NCBI GenBank assembly: GCA_030750865.1
Contig: JASMHE010000001.1
Coordinates: 91,184 to 155,183, forward strand
Length of the DNA stretch: 64,000 nucleotides
Direction: 5' to 3'
Source of the DNA: Alphaproteobacteria bacterium
GTDB taxonomy: Bacteria; Pseudomonadota; Alphaproteobacteria; Micavibrionales; Micavibrionaceae
Of this stretch, positions 8,429-17,906 are shown piece after piece. Numbering within the stretch: position 1 is the first letter of the stretch; every line of letters starts with the position of its first letter. The notes beneath the pieces were generated by a model. The model had not been told where the DNA came from. It did no database searches and was given only the letters and a program-made list of their open reading frames with translations. The position numbers and the translations under genes are program-made.

Positions 8429-11001
8429 CCGGCCACCACCACGTTTACAATGCGGCCCGGCACGACGATCACTTTTTTGATGTCTTTGCCGTCGGTGAAT
8501 TTCATGACACCCGGATCGGACAGGGCAATTTGTTCGGTCGTATCTTTGTCGGCATCGCTTGGCAATGTGATGGTCGCGCGGACTTTGCCGTTGACCTGCA
8601 CGCCGATTGAAATCGTATCCTGTTTCATCAGCGATTCATCGGCCTCTGGCCACGGCGTGTGGGTCAGCAATGTGTCGTGCCCGAGCAATGACCACAATTC
8701 TTCGGCCAGATGGGGGGCCATCGGGTTAATACAGCGCACAAAAATTTCGATCACTTCACGCAAGGCCCATCTGTCGGCATCATCGGATGGCTTGAAGCTT
8801 TGGATATTGTTGGACAGGCCGCGCAAGATGGCGACGGCTTTGTTCATGTGGAAGTCATCAATATGTTTAGCGACATCAATCACGGCCTTGTGCGCTTCGC
8901 GGCGTAAATCAAGGGCTGCATCGCTGAAATCAGATGGCGCATCTGTTCCTGCGGCGGGCAGATCGGACAGCACATCGGTGACCAGCTTGTGCAAGCGGTT
9001 CACATAGCGCCATGCGCCTTCGATCCCGCTTTCTGTCCATTCCAGATCGCGCTCCGGCGGGGAATCGGACAAGATAAACAGGCGCGCGGCATCGGCGCCG
9101 TACGTGTCCAGAATATCTTGCGGGTCAATTACGTTCTTCTTGGATTTTGACATTTTGATCGACGGGCCGACTGTGACCGGTTTGCCTGTTTCGGCATGGA
9201 CGGCGTTGCCATCATCACCGGTTTCAACATCGGTCGGGAAGACCCATTTGCCCGCATCATCCTGATAGGTTTCATGCGTGACCATGCCTTGTGTAAACAG
9301 GCCTTTGAACGGTTCATCGACATTCAGATAGCCGCAATCGCGCAGGGCTTTTGTAAAGAAACGGGAATAAAGCAAGTGCAGGACCGCATGTTCAACACCG
9401 CCGATATATTGATCGACCGGCAACCAGTGATCGGCAAGATTTTTGTCAAAGGCGACATCGTCATTTTTCGGATCGCAATAGCGCGCGAAATACCAGCTTG
9501 ATTCAAAGAACGTATCGAAGGTGTCTGTTTCGCGCTGGGCGTCCTTGCCGCATTCAGGGCATGTTGTGTTCTTCCATGTCGGATGGTGGTAAAGCGGGTT
9601 GCCGGGTTTGTCGAATGTCACATCACGCGGCAATTCGACGGGCAGCTGATCGTCCGGAACGGGTACAATGTCGCAATCATCACAATGCACAAACGGAATA
9701 GGGCAGCCCCAGAAACGCTGGCGGGACACGCCCCAATCGCGCAGGCGGTATTGCGTTGTGCCAAAGCCCGCTTCTTTGTCTTCGATGGCGGCGATAATCT
9801 TTTTCTTTGCGTCTTCAACAGACAGGCCATCCAGAAAATCGGAATTGGCCAGCACGCCGTCACCGGAATAGGCTTCGCCGTCCAGATCAAAATCGGCCGC
9901 TTCCGTGCCTTCGGGAATAACAACGGGCGTGATGTCCAGATCATATTTCACCGCGAAATCATAGTCGCGCTGGTCGTGGGCGGGTACGCCGTAAATCGCG
10001 CCCGTGCCGTAATCCATCAAGATGAAGTTGGCGATATAGACGGGCAATGTCTTGCCCGCGATAAAGGGATGCTTGGCGCGCACGCCCGTATCAAAGCCCA
10101 GCTTTTCGGCTTGTTCGATGGCGGCCTCGGATGTACCTGTGGCCTGACATTGTTTGATGAAGTCATCATAGCCGTCAATATTGCCGCCCAGTGTTTTGGA
10201 CAGCGGGTGATCCGGCGCGATGGCGACGAAAGAGGCGCCGAAGATCGTGTCGGGGCGCGTTGTATAAATTTCGATTGTCTCGTCAGCGCCTTCCAAATCC
10301 CATTTCATTTGCAAGCCGCGTGATTTGCCGATCCAGTTTTCCTGCATGATGCGGACCTTTTCAGGCCAGCGCGGCAGATTTTGAAGTTCGGCCAGCAGTT
10401 CATCGGCATAATCGGTGATTTTCAAAAACCACTGGTTCAGTGTTTTGCGCTCAACAGGGGCGCCGGACCGCCAGCCTTTGCCGTCAACGACTTGTTCGTT
10501 GGCCAGCACTGTATTTTCGACAGGGTCCCAGTTCACGATGGATTCTTTGCGGTAGGCGAGGCCTTTTTTATAAAAATCGAGGAACATTTTCTGTTCATGT
10601 TTGTAATAATCGGGATCGCAGGTTGCGACCTCGCGATTCCAGTCGATCGACAGCCCCATCGAGTCAAGCTGCACCCGCATTTGCGCAATATTTTCTTTGG
10701 TCCAGTCGGCAGGGTGGGCGTTATTTTCGATCGCGGCATTTTCGGCAGGCAGGCCGAATGCATCCCAGCCCATCGGGTGAATGACATTATACCCTTTGGC
10801 GGTGCGGTAACGCGCCACAACATCGCCGAGCGTATAGTTGCGCACATGGCCGACATGAATGCGGCCTGACGGATACGGAAACATTTCAAGCACGTAATAT
10901 TTGGGCTTGTCACTATCATCCGGTGCGACAAAAGCGCTGCTTTCAAGCCATTTTGAACGCCATTTTTCTTCGGATTCTTTGATGTTGTAACGTTCTGACA
11001 T
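8425..11001 (-). CDS. leuS: Leucyl-tRNA synthetase
   Basis: Class I aminoacyl-tRNA synthetase charging tRNA-Leu. The HIGH motif appears as HVGH at residues 49-52, the editing (CP1) domain shows [12 protein letters not shown] and a [16 protein letters not shown] segment, and KMSKSKKN lies near 616-623. The zinc-knuckle-like CDDCD and CPECG pairs sit before the second catalytic half. The C-terminal anticodon-binding domain ends in [14 protein letters not shown] and [16 protein letters not shown]. Length 858 is normal for the bacterial form. It is downstream of a DUF3576 lipoprotein and coupled to lptE. Confidence 0.98.
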   Translation of the reverse strand: MSERYNIKESEEKWRSKWLESSAFVAPDDSDKPKYYVLEMFPYPSGRIHVGHVRNYTLGDVVARYRTAKGYNVIHPMGWDAFGLPAENAAIENNAHPADWTKENIAQMRVQLDSMGLSIDWNREVATCDPDYYKHEQKMFLDFYKKGLAYRKESIVNWDPVENTVLANEQVVDGKGWRSGAPVERKTLNQWFLKITDYADELLAELQNLPRWPEKVRIMQENWIGKSRGLQMKWDLEGADETIEIYTTRPDTIFGASFVAIAPDHPLSKTLGGNIDGYDDFIKQCQATGTSEAAIEQAEKLGFDTGVRAKHPFIAGKTLPVYIANFILMDYGTGAIYGVPAHDQRDYDFAVKYDLDITPVVIPEGTEAADFDLDGEAYSGDGVLANSDFLDGLSVEDAKKKIIAAIEDKEAGFGTTQYRLRDWGVSRQRFWGCPIPFVHCDDCDIVPVPDDQLPVELPRDVTFDKPGNPLYHHPTWKNTTCPECGKDAQRETDTFDTFFESSWYFARYCDPKNDDVAFDKNLADHWLPVDQYIGGVEHAVLHLLYSRFFTKALRDCGYLNVDEPFKGLFTQGMVTHETYQDDAGKWVFPTDVETGDDGNAVHAETGKPVTVGPSIKMSKSKKNVIDPQDILDTYGADAARLFILSDSPPERDLEWTESGIEGAWRYVNRLHKLVTDVLSDLPAAGTDAPSDFSDAALDLRREAHKAVIDVAKHIDDFHMNKAVAILRGLSNNIQSFKPSDDADRWALREVIEIFVRCINPMAPHLAEELWSLLGHDTLLTHTPWPEADESLMKQDTISIGVQVNGKVRATITLPSDADKDTTEQIALSDPGVMKFTDGKDIKKVIVVPGRIVNVVVAG

Positions 11002-11052
11002 GTCTGATCACCCGTTTACGTATAAATATTGTTAAATATTGTTGCCTGCTGA

Positions 11053-11631
11053 TTATTTTTTGGCGTTATCCGCAACGCGCATGCGGCGGGCGCGAGTCAG
11101 GATTGTGTCTTCCAGCTTGCGGGCCGTGTCTTTGCTTGGTGTGACGTTTGCCCATTCACCGCCGCGGCGGGCCTGTTCGAACAATTTGACCTCCACCCCG
11201 TCAGAGCGCAACTCGCGCGAGAAGATAAAGACGTTGATTTTAAACCGTGTGTCCGGTTTTTCATCCGGTGTGTACCAATCGGTGATGATGACACCGCCGA
11301 ACGGATCGGCACTGGCCAGCGGCATGAAAGAGACAGTGTCCAGCGAGGCACGCCACAAATAGCTGTTGATCGCCATGCCGCCGATACGGCCATTGCCGTC
11401 TTCGTCTCCATTTTCTTTGTTGCCGAGCAAACGAAGACCGCCGTCACCAAAAATACTTGGCGGCTGTTCGTAAATATCTTCGGTGGCGGTGCGGTCTGCC
11501 CCTGTCGGATATTTCGCTTCGCTTTCAACACTGCCGCAGCCTGATAATGCAATCAGTCCGCATAGCCCCGTCATCAGAACGCCGTAATGCAGTGGTGTTG
11601 TCCAAGTTTTTTTCAAGCCGGTCATGTCCAT
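11053..11631 (-). CDS. DUF3576-family lipoprotein
   Basis: Putative lipoprotein of the DUF3576 family, which in alphaproteobacteria usually stands immediately upstream of leuS. The N-terminus has a hydrophobic signal and a lipobox ALSGC with Cys at residue 32. The conserved core reads INSYLWRASLDTVSFMPLASADPFGGVIITDWY (about 97-129), followed by a beta-rich KINVFIFSRELRSDGVEVKLF. Function unknown. The context suggests an envelope role. The gap to leuS is about 50 bp, so they probably share a transcript. Confidence 0.85.
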   Translation of the reverse strand: MDMTGLKKTWTTPLHYGVLMTGLCGLIALSGCGSVESEAKYPTGADRTATEDIYEQPPSIFGDGGLRLLGNKENGDEDGNGRIGGMAINSYLWRASLDTVSFMPLASADPFGGVIITDWYTPDEKPDTRFKINVFIFSRELRSDGVEVKLFEQARRGGEWANVTPSKDTARKLEDTILTRARRMRVADNAKK

Positions 11632-11832
11632 TTCCGTATCCTATATATATTAATGTCATCAATGGTATTTTATTTCATGATATTTATAATGTGTTTTGCG
11701 GGGGCGTGCCACGCATTATCATAAAATTGTAACCTGATTTTGTGAATAGCACGGCGGGGCATATATCTCAAGCACTACCAACAGCAGGAGGACGGCTTTT
11801 CCAACGCAGCGTACGCGGTGATGCGGATATGT

Positions 11833-11876
11833 ATGTGACATTTTTGCAACATATGAAATTAAAAATGTGACATTTT
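11833..11876. promoter_or_regulatory. Repeated palindromic operator-like element
   Basis: ATGTGACAT occurs at 11833-11841 and again within AAAATGTGACATTTT (11862-11876), a perfect 7-1-7 palindrome. The two centres are 32 bp apart, close to three helical turns. The second copy ends 13 bp before the -35 box of the porin promoter, a position suitable for an activator or a looping repressor. The binding protein is unknown. Confidence 0.55.
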
Positions 11877-11889
11877 GGCACGAATTCCG

Positions 11890-11917
11890 TTGACCGGAGT
11901 CTGAAATAATGAATAAT
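11890..11917 (+). promoter_or_regulatory. Candidate porin promoter
   Basis: TTGACC at 11890-11895 and AATAAT at 11912-11917, spacer 16 bp, giving a leader of roughly 100 bases before the porin start. Strong match in a position consistent with the gene. Confidence 0.6.
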
Positions 11918-12032
11918 CGGTTGCAGTCATGTCGTGATGGCATGGTTACCCAAAAGCATCCAATCCTGGATACTTTGTTCAACTTAACTAACTAGTCTAG
12001 CAACTCAGGTTGCAAAAACTGGAGGAATGAAA

Positions 12033-13151
12033 ATGAAAAAACTACTTATTGGTACAGCCGCTGTTGCGCTTGGCCTTTCACTTGCTGCTCCTGCAAAAGC
12101 AGAAGGTGTAAAGCTTGACGTAGCCGGTCACTTTAAAGGTTACGCAGTATGGAACGATCAGGATCAAGGCAACTTGGCTGCAGGTCAAGACGTTCGTGAA
12201 CTTGACATCCTGCGCGAAACAGAAATCCACTTCACAGGCGAAACAACTTTGGACAACGGTCTGACAGTTGGTGCGCACGTTGAAACAGATCTTGAAAACG
12301 GTAATGCTGGTACATTCCAGACAGACGAATCATACGCTTACTTCTCAGGCGCATGGGGTCGTGTAAACTTCGGTGAAGAAGACGGCGCTGCTTACTTGCT
12401 GCAAGTTGCTGCTCCTTCTGCTGACTCAAACGTTGACGGCATCCGTTCATACGTTGATGGCGTAAACACTACAGCACAAAACATCTTGGGCACTACTGAT
12501 CTGGAAGTTGACTACGATCAGGAAGTTTCTGCGAAAGATTCAAAAGTCACATACATCACACCTGTATTCTCTGGCTTCCAAGCTGGTCTTTCATACACAC
12601 CTGAAATTGACGGTGTTGTTCAGGATACAGATGGTCCTTCAATCGACGGTAACACAGGCGATGATTACGGTGACGTAATTGATCTTGCTGTTCGTTACGA
12701 AGGCATGTTCGAAGAAGTTGGATTCGCATTCGGTTTCGGTTACACAACAGCTGATCTGGAAGCAAACCCTTCAACAGCAACTCTTGACGATCGTGAAGCA
12801 TGGAACGCTGGTCTTGACCTTGACTTCGGCCCAATCGGCGCTGGTGTTGTTTATAAAGAAGATGACTTCGGTGATAACTCTGCTGCAGGGTTTGACGACG
12901 AAGAAATCTGGGTACTTGGTGTTGACTACACAACTGGTCCATACAAACTCGGTGCATCTTACCTCAACGCTGATAACTTCGGTGGCGTAGCTGATGATGA
13001 AGTTGAACGTTATGCAGCTGGTGTGACATACACATACGGCCCAGGCATGACATTCCGCGGCTCTCTGAACTTCCTTGAGACAGACGACGGCGGTTCAACT
13101 GACGATGCTGACGCAACAACACTGTTGTTGGGTACACAAATCAACTTCTAA
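12033..13151 (+). CDS. Outer-membrane general porin
   Basis: Gram-negative trimeric-type porin. A signal peptide (KKLLIGTAAVALGLSLAAPAKA) is followed by a mature chain with repeated amphipathic beta strands, Asp/Gly-rich turns and few Cys. It ends in ...LLLGTQINF, the terminal Phe needed for beta-barrel assembly. FSGAWGRVNFGEEDGA matches the strand leading to the constriction loop of alphaproteobacterial porins. Codon use differs from neighbours (AAC, GAA, CTT, GGT, strongly selected), implying very high expression. The ATG at 12033 is preferred over 12027 because GGAGGA (12021-12026) abuts the latter. Followed by an intrinsic terminator. Confidence 0.92.
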   Translation: MKKLLIGTAAVALGLSLAAPAKAEGVKLDVAGHFKGYAVWNDQDQGNLAAGQDVRELDILRETEIHFTGETTLDNGLTVGAHVETDLENGNAGTFQTDESYAYFSGAWGRVNFGEEDGAAYLLQVAAPSADSNVDGIRSYVDGVNTTAQNILGTTDLEVDYDQEVSAKDSKVTYITPVFSGFQAGLSYTPEIDGVVQDTDGPSIDGNTGDDYGDVIDLAVRYEGMFEEVGFAFGFGYTTADLEANPSTATLDDREAWNAGLDLDFGPIGAGVVYKEDDFGDNSAAGFDDEEIWVLGVDYTTGPYKLGASYLNADNFGGVADDEVERYAAGVTYTYGPGMTFRGSLNFLETDDGGSTDDADATTLLLGTQINF

Positions 13152-13177
13152 TCGTAAGATTAGTTAGTCGAAATTAT

Positions 13178-13213
13178 GAAAGGCGCAGGCATTTCCTGCG
13201 CCTTTCTTTTTTT
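13178..13213 (+). terminator. Intrinsic terminator of the porin gene
   Basis: Perfect 12-bp stem GAAAGGCGCAGG / CCTGCGCCTTTC with a 5-base loop, followed by a T tract. It starts 27 bases after the porin stop. Confidence 0.92.
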
Positions 13214-13535
13214 GCCTGATGTGATGTCTGATGTGTTTGGGGACATGCCTGATATATGTTGATGTTTCTGCGCTTCCGATAGTTGCGGGGGCTTCCATCG
13301 TCTTTTGCGCCCCGTGTTCTGCCGTGTGTTCCGCCGCGTGTTCTGCCGCGTGTTCCGCCGCGTGTTCCGCCGCGTTTTGAACGCGGTTTTTTTATATGTG
13401 TTTTGATGCGTATGCGGATGTGGGGCATAAGCGGCTATCCTTTCGTTCGGATGCTTGACTTAGCGGTCTATAGGGCTTAAGCAGGAAGGGATTATTACAA
13501 AGCAGAATGATCCCGTGACAGACGGTGTATGATAA
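13214..13535. other. Gap between porin terminator and hemC with a 12-bp minisatellite
   Basis: No gene recognised. It contains the 12-bp tandem repeat at about 13307-13377. Repetitive frames on both strands (Arg-Gly-Gly-Thr on minus, Pro-Arg-Val on plus) are products of the repeat. The hemC promoter must lie in the last 150 bp but I see no clear boxes. Confidence 0.5.
13307..13377. repeat. 12-bp GC-rich tandem repeat, about six copies
   Basis: Units of the form GTGTTCCGCCGC and variants GTGTTCTGCCGC / GTGTTCTGCCGT are arranged head to tail. Copies differ by single bases. Intergenic, upstream of hemC. Confidence 0.85.
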
Positions 13536-14492
13536 ATGACAAAAACAATCAAAATAGGAACGCGCGGATCGGCGCTGGCACTGGTGCAGGCAGAAATGGT
13601 TTGCGCCGGTTTTCGTGAGCACCACCCCGATGTGGCCTGCGAGATTGTTGAAATCAGAACATCCGGTGACTGGAAGCCCGAACATGGCGAAACACGTTTG
13701 TCCGAAGCCGATGGCGGCAAGGGATTGTTTGCCAAAGAAATCGAAGCCGCGCTGATACGCGGCGATATCGATTGCGCCGTTCATTCCATGAAAGATATGC
13801 CCGCAGGACTGCCGGACGGACTGATACTGGATTGTGTTCTGCCGCGCGCCGATGTACGCGATGCCGTTATTTTGAACGGACGCTGGCGGGGCCGCGTTGA
13901 TTCACTGGATGCCTTGCCCAAAGATACGGTCGTTGCGACATCAAGCACGCGCCGCGCGGCATTTGTGTTGAATAAACGGCCCGATTTATCTGTGACGCCC
14001 ATTCGCGGCAATGTTCCGACACGCATTGACAAGGTGCGCGGGCAGGATATGGCCGATGCGACCATTCTGGCTTATGCAGGGCTGGAACGTTTGCGGTTGC
14101 AGGATGATGTTGATTTTATCTTGGACCCGCAGACCGATATGATTCCGGCCGCGTGTCAGGGGGCCGTCTGTATCGAGGTCCGCGAAGAAGACCGCGCGCT
14201 GCGCGATTTATTGAAGCCGTTAAATTGCCCCGAGTCTGATATTTGCGCGATGGCCGAACGGGCGGCGCTGCAAATTCTGGACGGGTCGTGTAAAACACCG
14301 ATCGGGGCGTATGCCATGCTGGACGGGCAGACGCTTGATCTGGTTGTGGCGGTCTTGTCATTGGACGGGACAGAGATTTACAAAGAGCAGATTACGGCTT
14401 CTGTCACCGGACGCGCCGATGCCATTGCCGCCGGCGCGGCATGCGGCCGTAAATTAAAGCAAGTGGTTCCCGATCATTGTCTGACATGTTAG
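13536..14492 (+). CDS. hemC: HemC, hydroxymethylbilane synthase (porphobilinogen deaminase)
   Basis: Polymerises four porphobilinogen units into hydroxymethylbilane in haem synthesis. KIGTRGSALALVQA opens the N-terminal domain, FAKEIEAALIRGDIDCAVHSMKD follows, the substrate-contacting TSSTRRAAF and RGNVPTRIDK are at about 135-165, and the dipyrromethane-cofactor cysteine lies in LDGSCKTPIGAYA (Cys252). Length 318 is normal. It is followed 13 bp later by hemD, the next enzyme in the pathway. Confidence 0.97.
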   Translation: MTKTIKIGTRGSALALVQAEMVCAGFREHHPDVACEIVEIRTSGDWKPEHGETRLSEADGGKGLFAKEIEAALIRGDIDCAVHSMKDMPAGLPDGLILDCVLPRADVRDAVILNGRWRGRVDSLDALPKDTVVATSSTRRAAFVLNKRPDLSVTPIRGNVPTRIDKVRGQDMADATILAYAGLERLRLQDDVDFILDPQTDMIPAACQGAVCIEVREEDRALRDLLKPLNCPESDICAMAERAALQILDGSCKTPIGAYAMLDGQTLDLVVAVLSLDGTEIYKEQITASVTGRADAIAAGAACGRKLKQVVPDHCLTC

Positions 14493-14505
14493 AATTGAAG
14501 ATGTT

Positions 14506-15375
14506 ATGTCTTTGCCATCCGTTCTTATAACACGCCCGCTGTCAGAGGCGATTGATTTTGCCGGTGATCTGGAAGCCGCGCTGGATGTAAAATCCCATGT
14601 TGTTCCCTTATTAAATATCCGTCCTGTGACCTATGGGCAGGGGTTTGATACGGCGGCTTATGCGCCGGATCGTTATGATGGTGTGATCTTGACCAGTGTG
14701 AATGCCGTGCGGCATTTCCGCCGTCACATTGCCGCCTATACCCATTTGAAAGCCTTTTGTGTCGGCCCGCGTACAGCGCATTTCGCGCGCGAGGCAGGCT
14801 TTACCGATATTGTGGTTTCCCCGTCAGGGAATGCAGACGGGCTGATTGATGTGCTGGCCGGAAACACGCCCTATATAGTGGATCGTCCGCCATCGTCCGC
14901 CGCCGCCGGACCGCAGGGCGATGATTTGCCGGATGAACCGCCGGATGCGGTATCGGATCAACCATCGGCAGATGCGCCGCGCAAGGAAAGCGGCCCGCGC
15001 CGTTATTTGTATTTGTGCGGGCAACATGTCAGCCGTGATATTCAGGGGCTGCTGGAGGATAAAGACCCGTCCGCGCAGGTTGATGTGCTGGTTGTGTATG
15101 AGGCCGCCGAAGCCACGTATGACCGCGCCGTACTGGAAGACTATATTCTGGGCGGCGAGATTGATATTTTGACGATTTTCTCGTCCCGTACGTCTTTGAT
15201 TCTAAAAGATATAATTCTCCGCGAGCGTTATCAGGCAAGCCTTAGCACAATAAAACTCTTGTCAATTAGCGATTCAGTGGTAAAGTGCCTTCAGGATCTT
15301 CCCTGGCAGGATGTACGTGTCGCGTCGCGGCCGGACAGAGAGGGGATGATCGCCTTGATTGCAGAGTCCATTTAA
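14506..15375 (+). CDS. hemD: HemD, uroporphyrinogen-III synthase
   Basis: Cyclises hydroxymethylbilane with inversion of ring D. The two-lobed fold is suggested by VLITRPLSEA at the start, DGVILTSVNAVRHF (about 60-73) and the C-terminal ILTIFSSRTSL and ISDSVVKCL segments. Sequence conservation in this family is low, so position after hemC carries much of the weight. About 40 residues of Pro/Asp/Ala-rich low complexity (about 125-165) are inserted between the lobes, raising the length to 289 from a usual 230-250. Confidence 0.9.
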   Translation: MSLPSVLITRPLSEAIDFAGDLEAALDVKSHVVPLLNIRPVTYGQGFDTAAYAPDRYDGVILTSVNAVRHFRRHIAAYTHLKAFCVGPRTAHFAREAGFTDIVVSPSGNADGLIDVLAGNTPYIVDRPPSSAAAGPQGDDLPDEPPDAVSDQPSADAPRKESGPRRYLYLCGQHVSRDIQGLLEDKDPSAQVDVLVVYEAAEATYDRAVLEDYILGGEIDILTIFSSRTSLILKDIILRERYQASLSTIKLLSISDSVVKCLQDLPWQDVRVASRPDREGMIALIAESI

Positions 15376-15518
15376 ACTGTTTTTCACCAAAACATATCAG
15401 TAAAGCGTATTCTGCAAGCAGGTGAAGCACACGACATAGAGCGTATGCATCCGGCGGATAGAAACAGACGTACAACAACCCTGCAATAACGGGACAGCAT
15501 GATAATGGGGACGAACCT

Positions 15519-17906
15519 ATGAGTACACAAAATTCAGGTCAGAATATCGACAATGCAACAGAAATTATCGAGCGTTTCGGCGGCATCCGTCCGATGGCAA
15601 AGAAAATCGGTGTCGCGGTGACGACGATTCAAGGCTGGAAAAAACGGGATTCGATTCCGGCAAACCGCAGAGGGCATCTGTTGAAAATGGCCGGTCTGCA
15701 TGATGTTGATTTGTCTGATTTGGTGCAGGGCGCTCCGCCCGTGGCCGGCGCAAGCGCGGAAACAGCAGGTGCAGGTGAGAATACAACCGCACAGCGCGGC
15801 GATACGGATACCCCGCGTGAGGCGGCGACACAGGACACGCATACACAAGACAAACAACAAGATACACAAGATGTGGGCGCGCAAGATATAGACGCGCAAA
15901 ATGCCCGGACATCTGCCCCGACATCGCAGTCACAATCAAGTGCGCCGTCCGGATCGGAAACACGTCCGCAGTCAGGTTCACAATCAGGGGATGCGCCGTC
16001 ACGGGATGTGCCGTTATCGGCCCGGCCGGATGCCCCGCGTGAGGCAGCATCATCACAATCGTCATCATCTTCTGCACCGTCCGCACCATCACAGCAGCGT
16101 GCGGCGGCGTCTTCGCATCGTCAGGAACGCACACAGCAGGGCGGCAACGGACAAGAGGGCAGACAAGGCAACAGACCGCGCAATACGGGCAGCCGTCAGG
16201 ACCAAGCCCGTCGCCGTAACGCGGCCATGTTGAATGAAATGAACAAGGCCCAATCCATCATGAGTGGTAAGACAATGGTGGCATGGTCGGTCGGTCTGGT
16301 CATTGTGCTGGCGATCGTGGCGGCACTGTTGTTCTGGCCCGTGCAGAATGAAACAAAACAGAATGCGCGCCGCATTGCCGATCTGGATAATCAGGTCAAT
16401 GCCGTGAAAGAAAAGCAGTCTTTGTTCCAGTCATTGGTGCCCGAAGATTTGAAAACACGGGTCGATAATGTGAAAAAGACAGCGCAGGATTTGCAAAATC
16501 AGGTACAAACCATCAAAACGCAGACAAATGAATTGCGTGAAACGGCATCGATCCTGATGGATAGCGAAGCCGGATCGCTGACAGACCGTCTGGCGATGCT
16601 GGAATCACGTCTTGAAACAATGTCACAAGGTACGGATATGGAATTGGTCATGGGGCGTATTGATGCGTTGCAGACCAACTTTGCAGGGCAGCAGAAATTA
16701 CAGGATACGGTGGACGAGCTGGCCGTATTGTTCGCCAATACCAAAGGCCAATCCGGTCAAATGGCCGGTCAAATGGACAGCCAGCAGGCGCAAAGCGCGA
16801 TTGCGTCCATGATGGGCGGCGATCCGCAGCAAAGCAGTGCGGTAACAAATGGCGCGGCAGACACAGCCGCCGCAACGGATGCACCGGAAACGGTTGAAGA
16901 GGCACTGGCCGAAGCGCAAGAGGGTGACGGCGCGTTATCGGAAACATTGCATGGCGTGTCCAAAACGGATTTGAAGGCGGCCGCATATTTGATCGGGCTG
17001 AGTAAATTCCGCCAGACAACACGCCGCAGCAAGACACCACTGACCGAAGATCTGGATTTGATTTACCGGATGGTGGATGAAGATGATACCGAATTGCGCG
17101 CCGCGATTGAACGTTTGGCACCGCAGGCAGAGCGCGGCGTTTTAACGCCCGACGGTTTGTCTGGCCAGTTCAAAGGGCTTGCCGGTGATATTGTTGTATC
17201 GTCGTTGAAGGGAGAAGATATCTCTTTGAAAGATCGCGCCAATGCACGCTTGCATGATGTGCTGAAGGTGGAAAAAGACGGCGAGATGCTGACCGGTACA
17301 GACACGCAGGTGACGGTTGAACGCGCACAGGCCTATCTGGATGAAGGCAACATCGAAGCGGCGCTGGCCGAATTGAAAACACTGGATGGTGCGGCCGCCG
17401 AAGAAGCCGCCCCGTTCATGGAAGAAGCCGAAATGACATTGGCTGCACAACAAGTGCAGGCTTTGCTGGGTGATAAAATCTTATCGCACTTTGGCGGCGG
17501 TTTGCCGGGTGGCGCTCTGTCGGGGAATGGCGGCGCGTCCACTGCGCCCGTGTCAGCCGATTTCAGCACCGAAGATTTGCCGTTCCAGACAGTGGACGGT
17601 TTGATCGGCACAGTGCAGCGCGGCACATCCATGCAGAACAAAGTCCTGCGTGATGATGAGTCCGGCGTCAGTATTTTGCCACGCGGACAAAATCTGCCTG
17701 TCGATTTGAAGAGCATGTTGCCCGGTAGCATGGGCGGATCGCAGCCGATCCGTCTGCCGACCGCGACAGACCCCGCTTATCAAAATCAAAACCAGACAGC
17801 GCCGCAACAGACACAGCCGCAAACACAGCAGCAGCCGTCAGGCGACAATACAATGTCTGTGACACCGGCCACGCCTGCGACACCAACGCAGGATTCTGCG
17901 CAATGA
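15519..17906 (+). CDS. Mic60/mitofilin-like inner-membrane protein with N-terminal helix-turn-helix
   Basis: A 795-residue protein in the position (after hemD) where alphaproteobacteria encode their mitofilin homologue, an inner-membrane protein that shapes membranes and contacts the outer membrane. Order: a small helix-turn-helix-like domain (about 12-60; IRPMAKKIGVAVTTIQGWKK), a long disordered Gln/Ser/Thr/Ala stretch (about 70-240), one transmembrane helix (about 251-275), a coiled coil (about 280-410), a helical mitofilin-like region with DLKAAAYLIGLSKFRQ and YLDEGNIEAALAELKTLDG (about 485-650), and a Gln/Pro/Thr-rich tail. The stop overlaps the next start by four bases. The HTH fusion is unusual; assignment to Mic60 is by context and architecture. 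Confidence 0.75.
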   Translation: MSTQNSGQNIDNATEIIERFGGIRPMAKKIGVAVTTIQGWKKRDSIPANRRGHLLKMAGLHDVDLSDLVQGAPPVAGASAETAGAGENTTAQRGDTDTPREAATQDTHTQDKQQDTQDVGAQDIDAQNARTSAPTSQSQSSAPSGSETRPQSGSQSGDAPSRDVPLSARPDAPREAASSQSSSSSAPSAPSQQRAAASSHRQERTQQGGNGQEGRQGNRPRNTGSRQDQARRRNAAMLNEMNKAQSIMSGKTMVAWSVGLVIVLAIVAALLFWPVQNETKQNARRIADLDNQVNAVKEKQSLFQSLVPEDLKTRVDNVKKTAQDLQNQVQTIKTQTNELRETASILMDSEAGSLTDRLAMLESRLETMSQGTDMELVMGRIDALQTNFAGQQKLQDTVDELAVLFANTKGQSGQMAGQMDSQQAQSAIASMMGGDPQQSSAVTNGAADTAAATDAPETVEEALAEAQEGDGALSETLHGVSKTDLKAAAYLIGLSKFRQTTRRSKTPLTEDLDLIYRMVDEDDTELRAAIERLAPQAERGVLTPDGLSGQFKGLAGDIVVSSLKGEDISLKDRANARLHDVLKVEKDGEMLTGTDTQVTVERAQAYLDEGNIEAALAELKTLDGAAAEEAAPFMEEAEMTLAAQQVQALLGDKILSHFGGGLPGGALSGNGGASTAPVSADFSTEDLPFQTVDGLIGTVQRGTSMQNKVLRDDESGVSILPRGQNLPVDLKSMLPGSMGGSQPIRLPTATDPAYQNQNQTAPQQTQPQTQQQPSGDNTMSVTPATPATPTQDSAQ

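Larger units (their letters stand above)
11632..12032. other. 400-bp divergent control region upstream of the porin
   Basis: Contains two copies of a palindromic element (11833-11841 and 11862-11876), a sigma-70-like promoter (11890-11917) and a 5' untranslated leader of about 100 bases that includes a short GCAAC/GTTGC hairpin just ahead of the GGAGGA ribosome binding site at 12021-12026. No gene seen. Confidence 0.6.

Noticed and set aside
9583..10323. 246-codon plus-strand frame inside leuS
   Set aside because: Antisense to a clear leucyl-tRNA synthetase; composition reflects the mirror of leuS codons and no ribosome binding site is present.
13174..13428. Arg-Gly-Gly-Thr repeat frame
   Set aside because: Explained by the 12-bp minisatellite; overlaps the porin terminator.
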